Origin: Cylicocyclus nassatus
Taxonomy: Eukaryota > Nematoda > Chromadorea > Rhabditida > Strongylidae
DNA length: 64,000 nucleotides
Reading direction: 5' to 3'
NCBI GenBank assembly: GCA_958299035.1
Contig: CATQJL010000223.1
Span: 12,634,293-12,698,292, forward strand
Below are positions 11,760 to 23,600 of this stretch, piece by piece. The first letter of the stretch is position 1. Each line of letters begins with the position of its first letter. A model generated the notes under the pieces. The model worked only from the letters and a program-made list of their open reading frames with translations, was not told where the DNA came from and did no database searches. A program made the translations under genes and the position numbers.

Positions 11760-12150
11760 AGATGGCAAACCCGGCTCCGCCCGGGGCCAAACTTTGCACA
11801 CATACACTTCGGGGCAGGGAGCGTGTCATAGTCCACTTTTCGTTATCGATCGATATCGATTTTATCGATTTTTTGCAAAATTTGAGCTAGGGGGGCCCAC
11901 GGGGGTGATCAGCATGTTCGATTACCCCCCTGTGCAAAATCCCAGCCCCCTAGCTCAAATTTTGCAAAAAATCGATAAAATCGATATCGATCGATAACGA
12001 AAAGTAGCCTATGACACGCTCCCTGCCCCGAAGTATATGTGTGCCAAGTTTGGTCCAAATCGGTTCAGAAATAAAAATTTCTATTCCGCACATACGTACA
12101 GACAGACAGACAGACATACATACAGACATTCAGCTTTATATATTTTTAAT
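11760..12150 (+). mobile_element. SINE/RTE-type element holding a 247-bp palindrome
   Basis: The element opens with CCGGCTCCGCCCGGGGCC and closes with AAATCGGTTCAG...(CAGA)n...TTTATATAT, the RTE/SINE tail layout. Between them 11797-12043 is a near-perfect inverted repeat rich in ATCGAT. Both arms begin with the same CACACATA...CTTCGGGGCAGGGAGCG head, so the palindrome looks like a head-to-head fusion of two copies. The GATCAGCAT...ACCCCCCTGT...CTAGCTCAAATTTT core is shared with the tandem array at 19745-20260. Confidence 0.65.
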
Positions 12151-15100
12151 AAGGTTAATGATTAATTTGTTTTGGTTTGATGCTTAGAGAATCTAGCCTC
12201 TTTATAAATAGTCCTTTAACTGAATTCTGGGTATAGACTAAAATCTTTGATTTTAAAATTCACATCATAAGGGAATTGGGACATTATATTTTTTGTTTGG
12301 TTTGTGATCGGGTAATATACTTCGTGAAAATCTTGCAATTTGGGGAAAGAGTTTCCTCTTTGGCGCAATATTCAGCGGTCCATGAAGCTCTGGCATGTAG
12401 GTTTTCCAGATCGTTCTAGAAAGCAATACATGTGGGAATTTTTTGGCGAATCAGTTTATAATCGAAGTTAAGCAATCTGTTGATGACAATGAAAAGTGGA
12501 GAAATTGATAAGGGGTGACCGTAAACCTCAAAGCTAACGATTACATCATTTGCTGGACCAACCCAAGGCTCTGAACACACGAATGTAATTGCACAATCCA
12601 TGGTACATTTAACCTAAGAAAGCTTGCCATTCGCGTCAATGTTTAGCGATTTTTCAGCACTTTCTGATTTTCGCGTCTCCCATCGTAATTTCTTCTCCAA
12701 AGGCTGTTTGCATTGTCTAAAAAAAATGTGGAATGCCGAATCAGCGCAATCATATAGACCCAACTTCCCTTTCATAGAACTGAGCAGCACCATCGCAGCC
12801 GTGCAAATTTGCGTAAGCTGTAGTGGTAGAAAACAGCTTTGATCATCATGAATGTTTTCCAAAAACAAATTTTTTAGTTTGGTCCTCCTCTGCGTGCAAG
12901 AATTTGGATCAATTATAAAAGTTATTCACGTCTTGATTCATTTCCTTGTGTCCTTGCTATCAAGACTCGTCTTTGATTTTCATTCGGCCTCTTTGTTCCT
13001 TAATTTTTGGGAACTTTTCCTTTTTTTAAATCATAAAAAAGTTTTTTATCCTCATTAGCATCCTCATCTTTTGCTAATGCGCGTACATCGGTGCAGCTGT
13101 TCAGAAAATGCTTTATTTGCAAATTGTCTTATAGAGTTTAGCGGTTCATAGTTTTCTTAGCATCGCTCTTGAAGATTATTCCTCATGATAAAGTCAGTTA
13201 TCATTTTTTTAGCCAAAGGACTGAAAATCGGAAATTTTCAAGTAACTTAAGTTTATCGAAAGCTGCAATACAAAGTTTTTTAAAGTCCTTGATCCATAAA
13301 ATGGAAAAATGTCGAGAAACTCAAAAGTTCCATGACTGGTATTTGTGTCTTATGGCTAAAAAAAGCACAAGAGTATTTACAAAATGCATATAACGATTTA
13401 TCAACTGCATCGGTAGGAGTAACTCTCTCTAATTTTCGTTATTATGGAGCGAGAAATTTTTAGAAAACTGAAAATTATGTCTTAGCTGCACTTTGACGAT
13501 TTCTGAGACTGGTTTGATATCATACTGATATTATTATATGTCACATATATCGTTTATCATTCGTATCAATTTTTTTCTGCATTTCTGTTGCCGCGAAATG
13601 GTGTTAAAAATGAAAATGAACATTATTAGTTGTTTGAGTCAATTATTTGCCAAATTTCCGTGATTCAGAAGTTTATTCGCTTTGATTTGAAAAATTCGTA
13701 ACTGCTCCCTGCGTGAACATATTTATTTAGGAAAGTTATCAAGATAGAAAAACTCATCTACTTCTAATAACAGCCTTGCGGCTCTTTGCCGACAAGAGGC
13801 ACCAGGTGTAAAAACTCCAATAGGAGAACCAATCTGACTCCTGATTTTTGAAAATATATGTTAAAATTTTGCAGGGCTGCAGATAAGTTTGAAACGTGCC
13901 TTAAGCTACGCGTGAGCTCCTCTTTTTCATTGTGACAGGTTTATATGTTGATCGACATTTTCTGTGGGAAATTACGATTTTTGTGGAAGATGCAAAAAAC
14001 AGCAATGATCTTTTCTGTACGCTACCGCCAAAAACACCCCTCCCCTCACTTTTGAGTGCTCAAGAGACCCCCCCCCCCACCGCCACTGACATTGTCGCCT
14101 ATCTTTCGTTAGGCACAGATAAAACGTAAAACCGTATCATGTCTAAACAACCTCATTTTCAACACACATCACCACCATTCAGCGATGTTCAAATAAAGGA
14201 AAAAATTTTGAAATTTTGTGAGGAAAAGTGAGTTTTGCTAATTCTCCAATGCATTCCTTTTGAAAAAATTTTAGGCCCTCTCCATTTGCTAAAGAGTTCC
14301 CGGAGAGGACCTAGAAAACTCAGTCTAATTGTAAGATCATACAGGAGTCAACGAGATGACACTTGTCTTTTTTTTTCTCGTGAAAACATGTTGTAGAGAC
14401 CATATTAGACCTTACAATGAGTGAATACATTGCAATGCTCTGTTGGCCACGCTATTCTTTTTGCCAGCTACGACACTTCACATGGCAGGACATGTGCAGC
14501 TCCTAAACTGGCTGCATCAGCCGATATCGATCTAATTAGCTCTATCGCCAAAGCAGCGATCACTATCCATTCGGCCACATACAACCAATTGTTGAGAGCT
14601 TTTGAGCTGGTACATTAGCGCTAAACGAGCATATGAGCTGTTGATAAGATGAAAATGCGATCAAGAAATTTGAGATATAATGCGACAGACAGCTTATTCA
14701 ACGATATTGAAAGGAAAATGCGTAATATTCGGGCGAGCACACTGTATATAAGACTTACAGGTGAAAATCATTATAAAAATCACTTCCAAACATCTGCACT
14801 TTTTTATATTTTCAATCCACTGCTTTTGAGTGTAAATGCTGCAGAATATTTATAATTCAATACTACTTTCTTCTGTGTATGAACTAGATTTGAATTTGTT
14901 CGAACCCTCACATATTGTGATGCACGTAGTCTGAAAATGCAGAAAAATGCAAAAAAGTAATTTTTGCCGTTTTTTTTCATTTTTCACGAAAATCATAACT
15001 TTTCATATAAATTTCAATCAGCAGTTTGGCACCGTTAGATAGAGCAGCTCACAAAACCTATAAAAAACATGCTAACAAATTTTTCTGCAACATTCCAGAT

Positions 15101-16114
15101 TTTTAACGATTTATTTTCGAAAATCGGGAGTTTGGGTGGTTTCCCTTGAATTTTTTCCCTTGAGGTCCCTAGTCCTTCAATAACCATAAAAATTAGCAGA
15201 AAGTAGATGAATTTTTCTTCCTAATGAAATTTTCTGTATAAGCAAGCACGTTCACATAGGGAGCACTTACGAATTATTCAATCTCAAAGCGACAGAACTT
15301 TGGAATCAAAAATAAATTTCACTAAATGGGCCACAGTATATTAAGAATTGATTTTTCTGAATGCGATGGCCTAAACATTGGTCTTCAATAAGTAGAGGTC
15401 AGATTTTAGTCCTAAAAGACTACTCCTTATAAGCATTTTTGAGGAATTGAGTTTAAAAATACCTTCGATACTTGTTCTGCATTTTATTATTATCCAAAAA
15501 ACCCACAAGCATTCTTACACTTTGAGGGCTAATTCAGCTTTTTTGTTGTAACTATTGTCAAGTACATGTGTCACTTCGGTTCTAGATTCTCAGATTTTCA
15601 CTGGTAGCGCTCAGATAAATTGTCTGAAGCGCAAACAATTCCAGAACAATTCCCCCAGCAATTCCAGAACATCCACTTTATCTATAATTATTTGATACTT
15701 TCAAAATAGTAGCATTATTGCCTTTTTGAGTTTAGTTGGGCAGATCTGATCCAATGTAGATTAACTATCGTTATGGGGGTAATGGATTGCTAGTTTATGC
15801 AGAAATAAAGCATTTCTGCGTTATTTGTTAACGGAGCTATTTTTATTACAAACCCGTACAAACTCAGTAGGATGGATAATTTAGAAGAGATAGCTAGACA
15901 TCATAAGTTTTTTGAATGCTTGAATGCCAGTATGGTTTGCGAATAATTATCGTGGGCATTTCGTAGCGTTTCCGGAGCTACAACTTCTGCTTAAAACATA
16001 AACGGCAAAATTTTTTTTTTGAGAAGAATGTTGTGCAGCTTATATTTGACGTCACAAAGAGTGTATGCGCGGCGCACCTGCTAACCATGCCTTTCTCTTC
16101 CCCTTAGTACTTAC
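12151..16114. other. no supported gene; several unassigned open frames
   Basis: AT-rich sequence with no repeat structure I can delimit. Two frames read like possible exons but have no partner: 14421-14618 (plus, CAAPKLAASADIDLISSIAK) and 14649-14855 (plus, RNLRYNATDSLFNDIERKMR, followed by a donor-like ACAG|GTGAAA at 14760). None has a recognised domain. The GGCACCGTTAGATAGAGCAG block near 15030 resembles internal motifs of the mariner foldbacks. Confidence 0.35.
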
Positions 16115-16276
16115 CCTTTGTTTCAATGGGATTGGCGGCTTGTAGGCGGGACTTCGAGATCTAATCAAGGCTATAAGAATGATCAGAGAGCATGCTCGCG
16201 AGAGAGATGCAGACTTTGTCGCGGGCGTAAGCAGTCGCCTTTCAGCCGCCAATTCCGTTAAATCAAAGGATAGCAT
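16115..16276 (-). CDS. possible first exon, small protein with hydrophobic segment
   Basis: The frame opens with an ATG at 16276 and stays open for 54 codons to a strong donor AAAGG|GTAAGT at 16115/16114, in phase 0. The peptide has a basic middle and a hydrophobic stretch (ACSLIILIALI). The ATG sits about 40 bp from the inner edge of the neighbouring mariner MITE. I could not find the next exon on the minus strand, so this remains a candidate 5' exon only. Confidence 0.3.
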
Positions 16277-16318
16277 TCCACTACGGCTCCTTAAGTTGCT
16301 CCACCGTCAAGAATCTAT

Positions 16319-16813
16319 TAGGTTGGTAAGAAAGTTTTCGGACATTTTTACGCGAAAATTGCTATTTCTCGGGTTGTAATGCATCTGCGAACGCGAAAAT
16401 TTGTAGTTGCACTCTCGCATATACGCGGCATATACCTGTGCAGGTGGGAGGAGCTTAGGGTCGATAGGGGCGGAGTTTGCCACTTCTCGATCATCTCATT
16501 TTTCCTGCTAATTAAGCCCAAATTCCATACAAACGTTGCGTAAATGCATGTGAGTTCATGTCTACTATATATTGGAGTATTCGTGAGTGTTACAGTGTTT
16601 ACAAAAGGTGGAGTTCTGAGCTCTGTCGAAATCCTATGTCTTCGAATTTTCGACTCTATTTTCACAGGATTCATTAGTCATGGTTGTGATTAGTATGGTC
16701 TTGTAGTGTTTGCTTCCCTCTATCCAATGATGTACAGCATGCCCTATTTGGTGCTTGTATCGAAGCATTATCTTTGTATAAAGGCAATGTTCGAGAACTT
16801 TCTTACCAACCTA
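16319..16813. mobile_element. mariner-type MITE with TA target sites
   Basis: The ends TAGGTTGGTAAGAAAGTTTT and the inverted AACTTTCTTACCAACCTA bound about 495 bp, with symmetric flanks (TAT and ATA). The TTAGGTTG start is the usual mariner terminus. It shares the GGGGCGGAGT-TGCCA core with the MITE at 10173-10669. The interior has no transposase. Confidence 0.85.
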
Positions 16814-17115
16814 ATACTTCAGGCGACCCCGATTACCACATTCGAACTTTTTTCACTTGTATGATATCAGATTTTGGGAGATCCTTTGAAACTTCATTAA
16901 CTAATTATATCTTAAATAAAATGTGTCTCTCACCTCTTCACAGCTCCGAAAAAGTATGCTTGAGCATTTTTAAGAATTACGCGTAATTTTTAAGATTAAT
17001 TTCCGCGCTTTACAAATCTGCTACCATCCAGCTTGACAAAAATCATTCGATTAGGGTTTTCCCTGGGATACTACATGCAAAACAGTGCAATTGGAAAATT
17101 CAGATCGCGGCTTGG

Positions 17116-17420
17116 AAAAAGTGAAAAAACTACTTTATAACATTATTGAAAGAACCTAAACCAGCACAATTGCCTCTGCATATTTTAAAAAAAATTTGTA
17201 TTTGCTATGGACTGCTCTCCTTTTTCACTTGTTTTTTTTATTTTTGTTTTTTTTAGTATTAGAAGGCCATTTCGCTTCCACGGACGAAGCAGCCGGCAAC
17301 AGTCACTTGACATTAAGGTACAATTATAAAGACTTTATGGAAGAACTGAAACTACTCTATAATTTTTATTGAAAGAACTTAAACCAACACTATGCCACTG
17401 CATATTTTTAAAAAATTTTA
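17116..17420. repeat. direct repeat in the 3' UTR region of the ABCA gene
   Basis: Two copies of about 82 bp, near 17116-17197 and 17337-17420, share ACTACT-TATAA--TTATTGAAAGAAC and CTGCATATTTT-AAAAA. The copy nearer the stop holds a perfect AATAAA on the minus strand (17365-17370); the distal copy has lost it. Confidence 0.7.
17365..17370 (-). promoter_or_regulatory. AATAAA polyadenylation signal of the ABCA gene
   Basis: AATAAA on the minus strand lies about 100 nt past the stop codon at 17470-17472, a normal spacing for a short 3' UTR. Confidence 0.6.
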
Positions 17421-17469
17421 TAGAATGAAAACTCGTTTTGGATAATTTTGATGAACGTTGTTTCAAAGA

Positions 17470-17622
17470 TTAATCTTCGCCACTGTACTTTTTGTTTAAA
17501 AACTCGAGAACGTCCTCCAGTGAGGCTTGTGTTAGAAGAAAGTCGCTGAGTGGTATCGATAATGCTATCTGTTGTGCTTTCATGTAGAGCTCTGACAGCT
17601 TGTCTCCTTCTTTTCGCGGAAT
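17470..17622 (-). CDS. ABCA terminal exon with stop
   Basis: 50 codons plus TAA, phase 0 in, acceptor TTTTTTGCAG. It encodes [20 protein letters not shown], the usual ABCA C-terminal D-----T-LE-VF-- segment, and ends KYSGED. Confidence 0.95.
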   Translation of the reverse strand: MPRKEGDKLSELYMKAQQIALSIPLSDFLLTQASLEDVLEFLNKKYSGED

Positions 17623-20600
17623 CTGCAAAAAAGAAAATATATCAAGTGCATAACATCTAGCCGGTTTTCTATTATTTTACTAAATTATGGCAATTGTGAA
17701 AAGGTCTAACCATTTCACCAGAAAAACATTGTATTGATTGTGAGTTTTGAATTCTAGAAGAATTTTACTCTCCACATATTGACTTACAAACAGCGAGTTC
17801 CTAAGAGATCACCTACCGGCTTACCTTGAATTTAAGATTCAACGTCTCCTCCGTTTTTGTGACTAATTCGCTTGATGGAAACTTAGATAGAACTTCATTT
17901 GTCACCTTAAATAAACGTTACATCTCCGCCGAAAGTTGAGCCTACCGTCTACCTTGTCTTTGTCGTCAAGTGCTTTCATGATAGTGTGAAGATAGTAGAT
18001 GTTAGCGTATCTAAATATTTTTTTAGCATTTGCTTATCCTTTACCGATACATAGATGTTGAACGAAAACCCAAACAATGACAACCTTGACTTCAGTTTCT
18101 GACTCGATCCTATCGCTACAAATCTTCCCTTAACGAGGACGCCTATACGGGAACAAAGTGCTTCGCATTCTCCCATTGAGTGAGACGAAATCAGTATGGC
18201 TCTCCCATCGGATTGCATCTGTTTCAAGAGCTCCCAAATTAGATGCCGTGTCTAATTACAAATGACCAACTAATAAAAAAAATTGGTGCGTAAGATAGTA
18301 AAAACCTTTGGATCTATTCCTGCTGTCGGTTCGTCCAGAATAATGAGTTTTGATGGGTTTATTAGGGCTACTCCTATGCTAACTCTTCTTTTTTGCCCAC
18401 CGCTAAATTGTATCGAATGCAGTAACAACGATTTTATACAAGCTGAGTGTCTGTATGTATGCCTGTATGTATAGATCTTTGTGTCTGTAGGCTGTAATTA
18501 TGTGCTGGATAGAAAATTTGTTTTTGAGCCGATCCAGACTAACTTTGCACACGTACACTTCAGTCGGACAAAGTTACTCCACTTCGCCTAACCACCACAG
18601 AATTCTACCACTGCCCCAAAGCGCGTAAGTCGATCATTAATAAATCTGCGAAGCTATGTTTAGTGTGACACCGGTGATTAAGCGACCAAGGCGACCAGCT
18701 CCTGAGGCACCATCAGTACGGTATTTTTGTGAATTGACCAAACAAGACCGATAAGTCCACTTTCAACGGCCAACGGAAGCTACATATGAGCAGTAACTAC
18801 AACTCATACCTGCTTAGAAGATATGGGGCTTACACCACAGTTCGCGAAACTAACATGGAGTTACACGACACGCGCCATCGTGAGGGTATATTTTCAGATG
18901 ATGAGAAAGAGCGACAGAAGATATGCGTTTACAATCTTATATACTAGCAAAGCGCTGGAAATCAAATCAGGCTCAAACTTATTGCTATTGAAGTAAAACG
19001 TGTAGAAGAAATGAAATGAGCGAAGAATTCAATTTAGGAGAAGTCGACGATAGAGGATTACGATGCGATGAGCAAAGAGGTAAGCCATTTTCAGATCGCT
19101 TATAATGCCCAGACTTTTACATAAACTCTTAAAGAACATGCAACACATATTAATATAGATTTGTCAGCACTACAACACAGAAAAGTTTCTCATGGAACTG
19201 TAAAAGAACTACAAATTCTGTCAAAGCAGCAAAACAATAATGTAGCTTTGATTTTTCGCACACAAAAGAAGAGGTCGCGTTGATGATGATGACTTAAGGT
19301 CCGAAATGACTAACATCGCAGCTAGGATACCAGAAAACAATATATCGACTAGCGACCCTACGGGTCGCTAGTAAGTGGGTTGGGGCAGATACATTGATAA
19401 TATACTTGGGTAATTCGATAATTTTTCATCGAATGAATGAATATCGAATAGATTCGAAAAGAAAAAATTTCGAATAAACGAATAGCGAATAAATTCGGAA
19501 AATCAAAAATATCGAATGAATGAATTTCGAATAAATTCGGAAAATCAAAATTATCGAATGAATGAATTTCGAATAAATTCGGAAAATCAAAAATATCGAA
19601 TGAATGAATATCGAATATATTCGAACATTGAAAGTCGAATTTCGAATAAATATTCGAATGATTTATCGAATAAATAGAGCAGCCATATCTCAAACTTGCC
19701 GGCATATCTGGCTAAAGCCGATCCAATCATAATCAGCCCATTAGTATCCCCTATACCAACTCCTAGCTCAAAATTTTCCAAAAATTGCTGAAATCAGTAA
19801 AATAGATTTCGATTTTAATCAGCACCCTCACTTACCCCCCTGTACCAACTCCCAACCCCGTAGCTCAAGATTTTCCAAAAATCGACAAAATCGATAAAGT
19901 AAGTTTTTATCCGTAATCAGCGCCCTCACTTACCCCTTTGTACTAACTCCCAACACCGTAGCTCAAGATCTTCCAAAAATCGATAAAATCGATAAAGTAA
20001 ATTTTTATCCATAATCAGCATCCTCACTTACGCCCTTGTACCAACTCCCAATCCCGTAGCTCAAGATTTTCCAAAAATCGATAAAATCGATAAAGTAAAT
20101 TTTTATCCATAATCAGCACCCTCACGCCCAACTCCCAACCCCGTAGCTCAAGATTTTCCAAAAAGCGATAAAATCGATAAAGTAAATTTTTATCCATAAT
20201 CAGCACCCTCACTTACCCCCTTGTACCAACTCCCAACCCCGTAGCTCAAGATTTTCGCTGTTCGGATTCATAGCGCTAGGTGTGCGATCTTGAAGCAATA
20301 AGTTGGCCACATATGTATTAAATTCCACAAATGCTACGATACATTGCCTGTTCACCGGAGACTTTCGTCTTGTGTGGTATAAGCTAGTCGTGGACGAAGG
20401 CATGTGGTTTCCTCCGCGAAGCGAGCACGAATGCCCCTATAACCCCGGGCATACTGCAGGCATTTCAGTGGCGACGTTTTATGATACTCAAATTGTCCAA
20501 AACCTATTCTGAAAGTACAGAATGCAGGGCATTTATCTTTTAGTATGTTGTACACGCTAAACATTGTGGTAAGCTGCCATTACATCTGAAGACATCTCGT

Positions 20601-23600
20601 TACTGGCAAATCGCATACGGCGATCTAAACCGTCTAATCCTGCACTACAACTGCGATGTCCTTTACCTAGTATACATCAATTCGCAAAAAACTCCAAGGT
20701 AACGAATATGCAGTTTTGCAATAATTTATGCGAGCAAGAGTGCTCACTAGTGTGGGCTTTGCGTACCGCAAGCATGAGCAACGCAAAGAAAGAAGAACAG
20801 CCATTTCAATTCAGTATGAACTCAGAACATGAGCTTCAATTTGATAATTTGATCTTCTTTGCTGATTTGGTGCCAATAGCAGTGCGAACAATCTCATTGA
20901 TCGAAAAAACATCAATTAAAATCCACATATGGATCCACATATTACTATCGCAAGCAGTCGGAAGAATGCGACTCTCCTTGTAGTTTAAAGGTATACTGGT
21001 TGCAAAAGATGCATTACCGAGTTTTGCGAAAAAACGCGGAGAAGTGAGCTTGATACTCAGCAGTTGGCTCTGCAACAAAGTCGAATAATCTGAATACGGA
21101 GTACATTCGAATACGAATTCGAATAAACATTCGAATAAAACATTCGAATAAAATCTATTCGAAACCCCGTTTTTTGATTATTCGAGCTTTCGAATAATAT
21201 TCGAAACCTCGTTTTCTGATTATTCGAGTTTTCGAATTTTATTCGAAACCCTGTTTTTTGATTATTCGAGTTTCGAATATTATTCGAAAATGGAAGAACT
21301 CCGAATATCGAATTTCGAATACGAATATATTCGAATGTTTTATTCGAATGATCGAATTTCCATTCGATTCCTACCCAAGTATAATTGATAAGTGTCTACG
21401 TGCAACTAACAAGGGGAGCGTCATTAGTCGAAGTGGCCTTTCCAGGTGAGACCCATATTGCTTTGAAGAGCATTAAGCGATGATTCCAAATCTGCCTTCA
21501 AAATCTGCCAAGCGCCTTTAGACGCTGAGTTATGGGCGTTTTCCAGGTCAAAAAATTGAACGCAAAACTTCAACAAAATCACCTAAATTTACTCAAATGG
21601 TCTAGTGTCAAGTATCAGAACCGTTTATGCAATGGACACATTTGTCTAATATGCTAACACTTAATATTGCTTTATCTTAGCACTGAAAAGATTGTAACAA
21701 TCGATTTTACCTAAATTCTGCATTCATTTTTCGTTTCAAAAAATGGTCATAACTCGGCGGCCAGAGGCGCTTGGCAGATTTGGAAGGCAGATTTGGAATC
21801 ACGCTTAATGCTCCTCAAAGCAGTATGGGATTCTTTTGTAAAGGCCACTTCGACTAATGACGCTTCCCTTGTAAGAATAGCAAGGTAATGAATTCCCATT
21901 TTAACGATCTTTTTCGCAATGCAAGTAGTAACAGAAGCAAGATCAGGCTCAAGCAAACTTTTTACAGCGACTAACTACCAAATCATATACGCTGTTCTTC
22001 TTGCAAAGACCCAACCCCAGCTCCTAAAAATGAAAATTGCCTGAGCAGTCATCTATGCAGAAAGCTGATTCAATCCGAAATTCAGACTGACTTTCAGGAA
22101 TGTGCGACGGTAGCAAACACATCGAGCTTCACGATCATGCACAGTCCTACACTCCCTTATGATATCTCGCGAAGTCATTTCTTGAAGCGAGATTAAGTTC
22201 GCTCAAAGCTTTCTTTTGGACAATCTTAGCAAACATGTCCTGCCTCATAGACCGAGACCACGAGATCAAGTCCCCTTTCCTTTTTTGCTGAAGGGGGAAG
22301 AAGTATGATTTCTGCGAAATAAAAGCAGCCAAAATGGGTTTCAAACAATATTTTTGATAAGTTAGCATCGATCTTGCCGCATAAGCCCTCGGGACCTTCC
22401 TTCCCTCAAGTCCAAGTCTGCTTTGCTTCTTTATTGTAGGAGGCAGAGGTATGATTTCTGCGAAATAAAAGCGGCAAAATTGAATATCAAGCGAGCTTTT
22501 GTACAGTTAAGCATTGAAATTGAGAAGTTCTTAGCAGAAATGCACTGCCGCATGAAGCCCTTAGGCCTTCCTTCCCTCGAGATCAAGCTCTCGCTTTGCT
22601 TCTTTGTTATAGGAGGCAGAGGTATAATTTCTGCGAAATATTAGGTTGTAAAGGAAGAGTCCGGGCACTTTTGAAGATTTCGTTTCTTGATTGCCGCTCC
22701 TTCGGTATTTGACACCGAGTTTTATACTGTTCGGTAGAAGGAAGCCTAATCTTTTCGAAGCCGCTTCTAATTTTCATCGATACCAAAGCATGTATGATCT
22801 GCACATCAAAAAAGGAAGGCTTTCTAACAAGACAATTTCACAAATTTTCTTCCTGCGGTCATTTTTTTGTGAAGTTCATAGGTTTTCGTCCAAATTGTGT
22901 GTGATCCAATCGAAGAGACTGTTAGCTTCTGACTCGCAGCTGCCTTCGTTTTGCGATTGCGCTCAGAAATTATAAGCTGTCAAACTTGTCTCTGACTGCA
23001 ACTATTTTCGCAGCTGACATCGCTTCTGCGAGAATCGCCATTGGGTTCAAAAGATGTATAAGGCATTAGCCCAACAATCTTCGCAATAATCAAAGATTTG
23101 CTGTCTCCCGTGGAGAACGAGAAGACTTCAAAGTCGTTTACTCGAGAAATGGTGCATTTTTAAGGCAAAAAATGGTCGATTTCTTAACCTTTGTGGAAAA
23201 ACTTATTTTGCAGATAGTCGCTCAAAGGCGTAAATAGTCTCCAAGACAGCCCTGGCAGACTTCTATATAAATACAGCATATGAGCTGTCCAGCTCCCATC
23301 ATGCCTGAGATATTCTGCTCAAATAGGTTACTTTTCGCGTCGATTTTTTCCCTTCTGCGCATGCTGGTGGACCGCAGCGAGACGCTGAAAAGCCAGCAAA
23401 ATAAGTATATTTTGTAAACAAAATTGTCTTTGCAAAGAAGCTAGTAGCTTTAAAGAAGATTCAATCCGCTTGAAGTTACAGCAATTTGAAAAATTTTTTT
23501 GCAAGTGCCCGGGAACCTTCTTTAAGACCTAGTAAAAGCGGTCAAAAGCGGATTTCAAGCGAGATTTGTATAATTCAGCACTGAAACTGAGAAATTCTTA

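Larger units (their letters stand above)
19401..21383. mobile_element. element with 12-bp TIR and 8-bp target duplication
   Basis: TATACTTGGGTA at 19401-19412 is inverted at 21372-21383, and ATTGATAA flanks both sides (19393-19400 and 21384-21391). Removing the 1983 bp rejoins the ATTGATAA--TCTGCGTGCAA phrase of the surrounding satellite. An 8-bp duplication suggests hAT or a related superfamily. The subterminal regions are dense in TTCGAA palindromes. No intact transposase is seen; 20303-20512 is an open frame of unknown meaning. Confidence 0.8.

Noticed and set aside
17953..18010. Extra ABCA exon reading [19 protein letters not shown]
   Set aside because: It needs a phase the flanking exons do not offer and an intron of 34 nt; direct joining of 18045 to 17905 keeps the frame.
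19354..19374. Hairpin CGACCCTACGGGTCGCTAG as a Helitron 3' end
   Set aside because: All satellite copies share sequence on both sides of it, so it is not a boundary.
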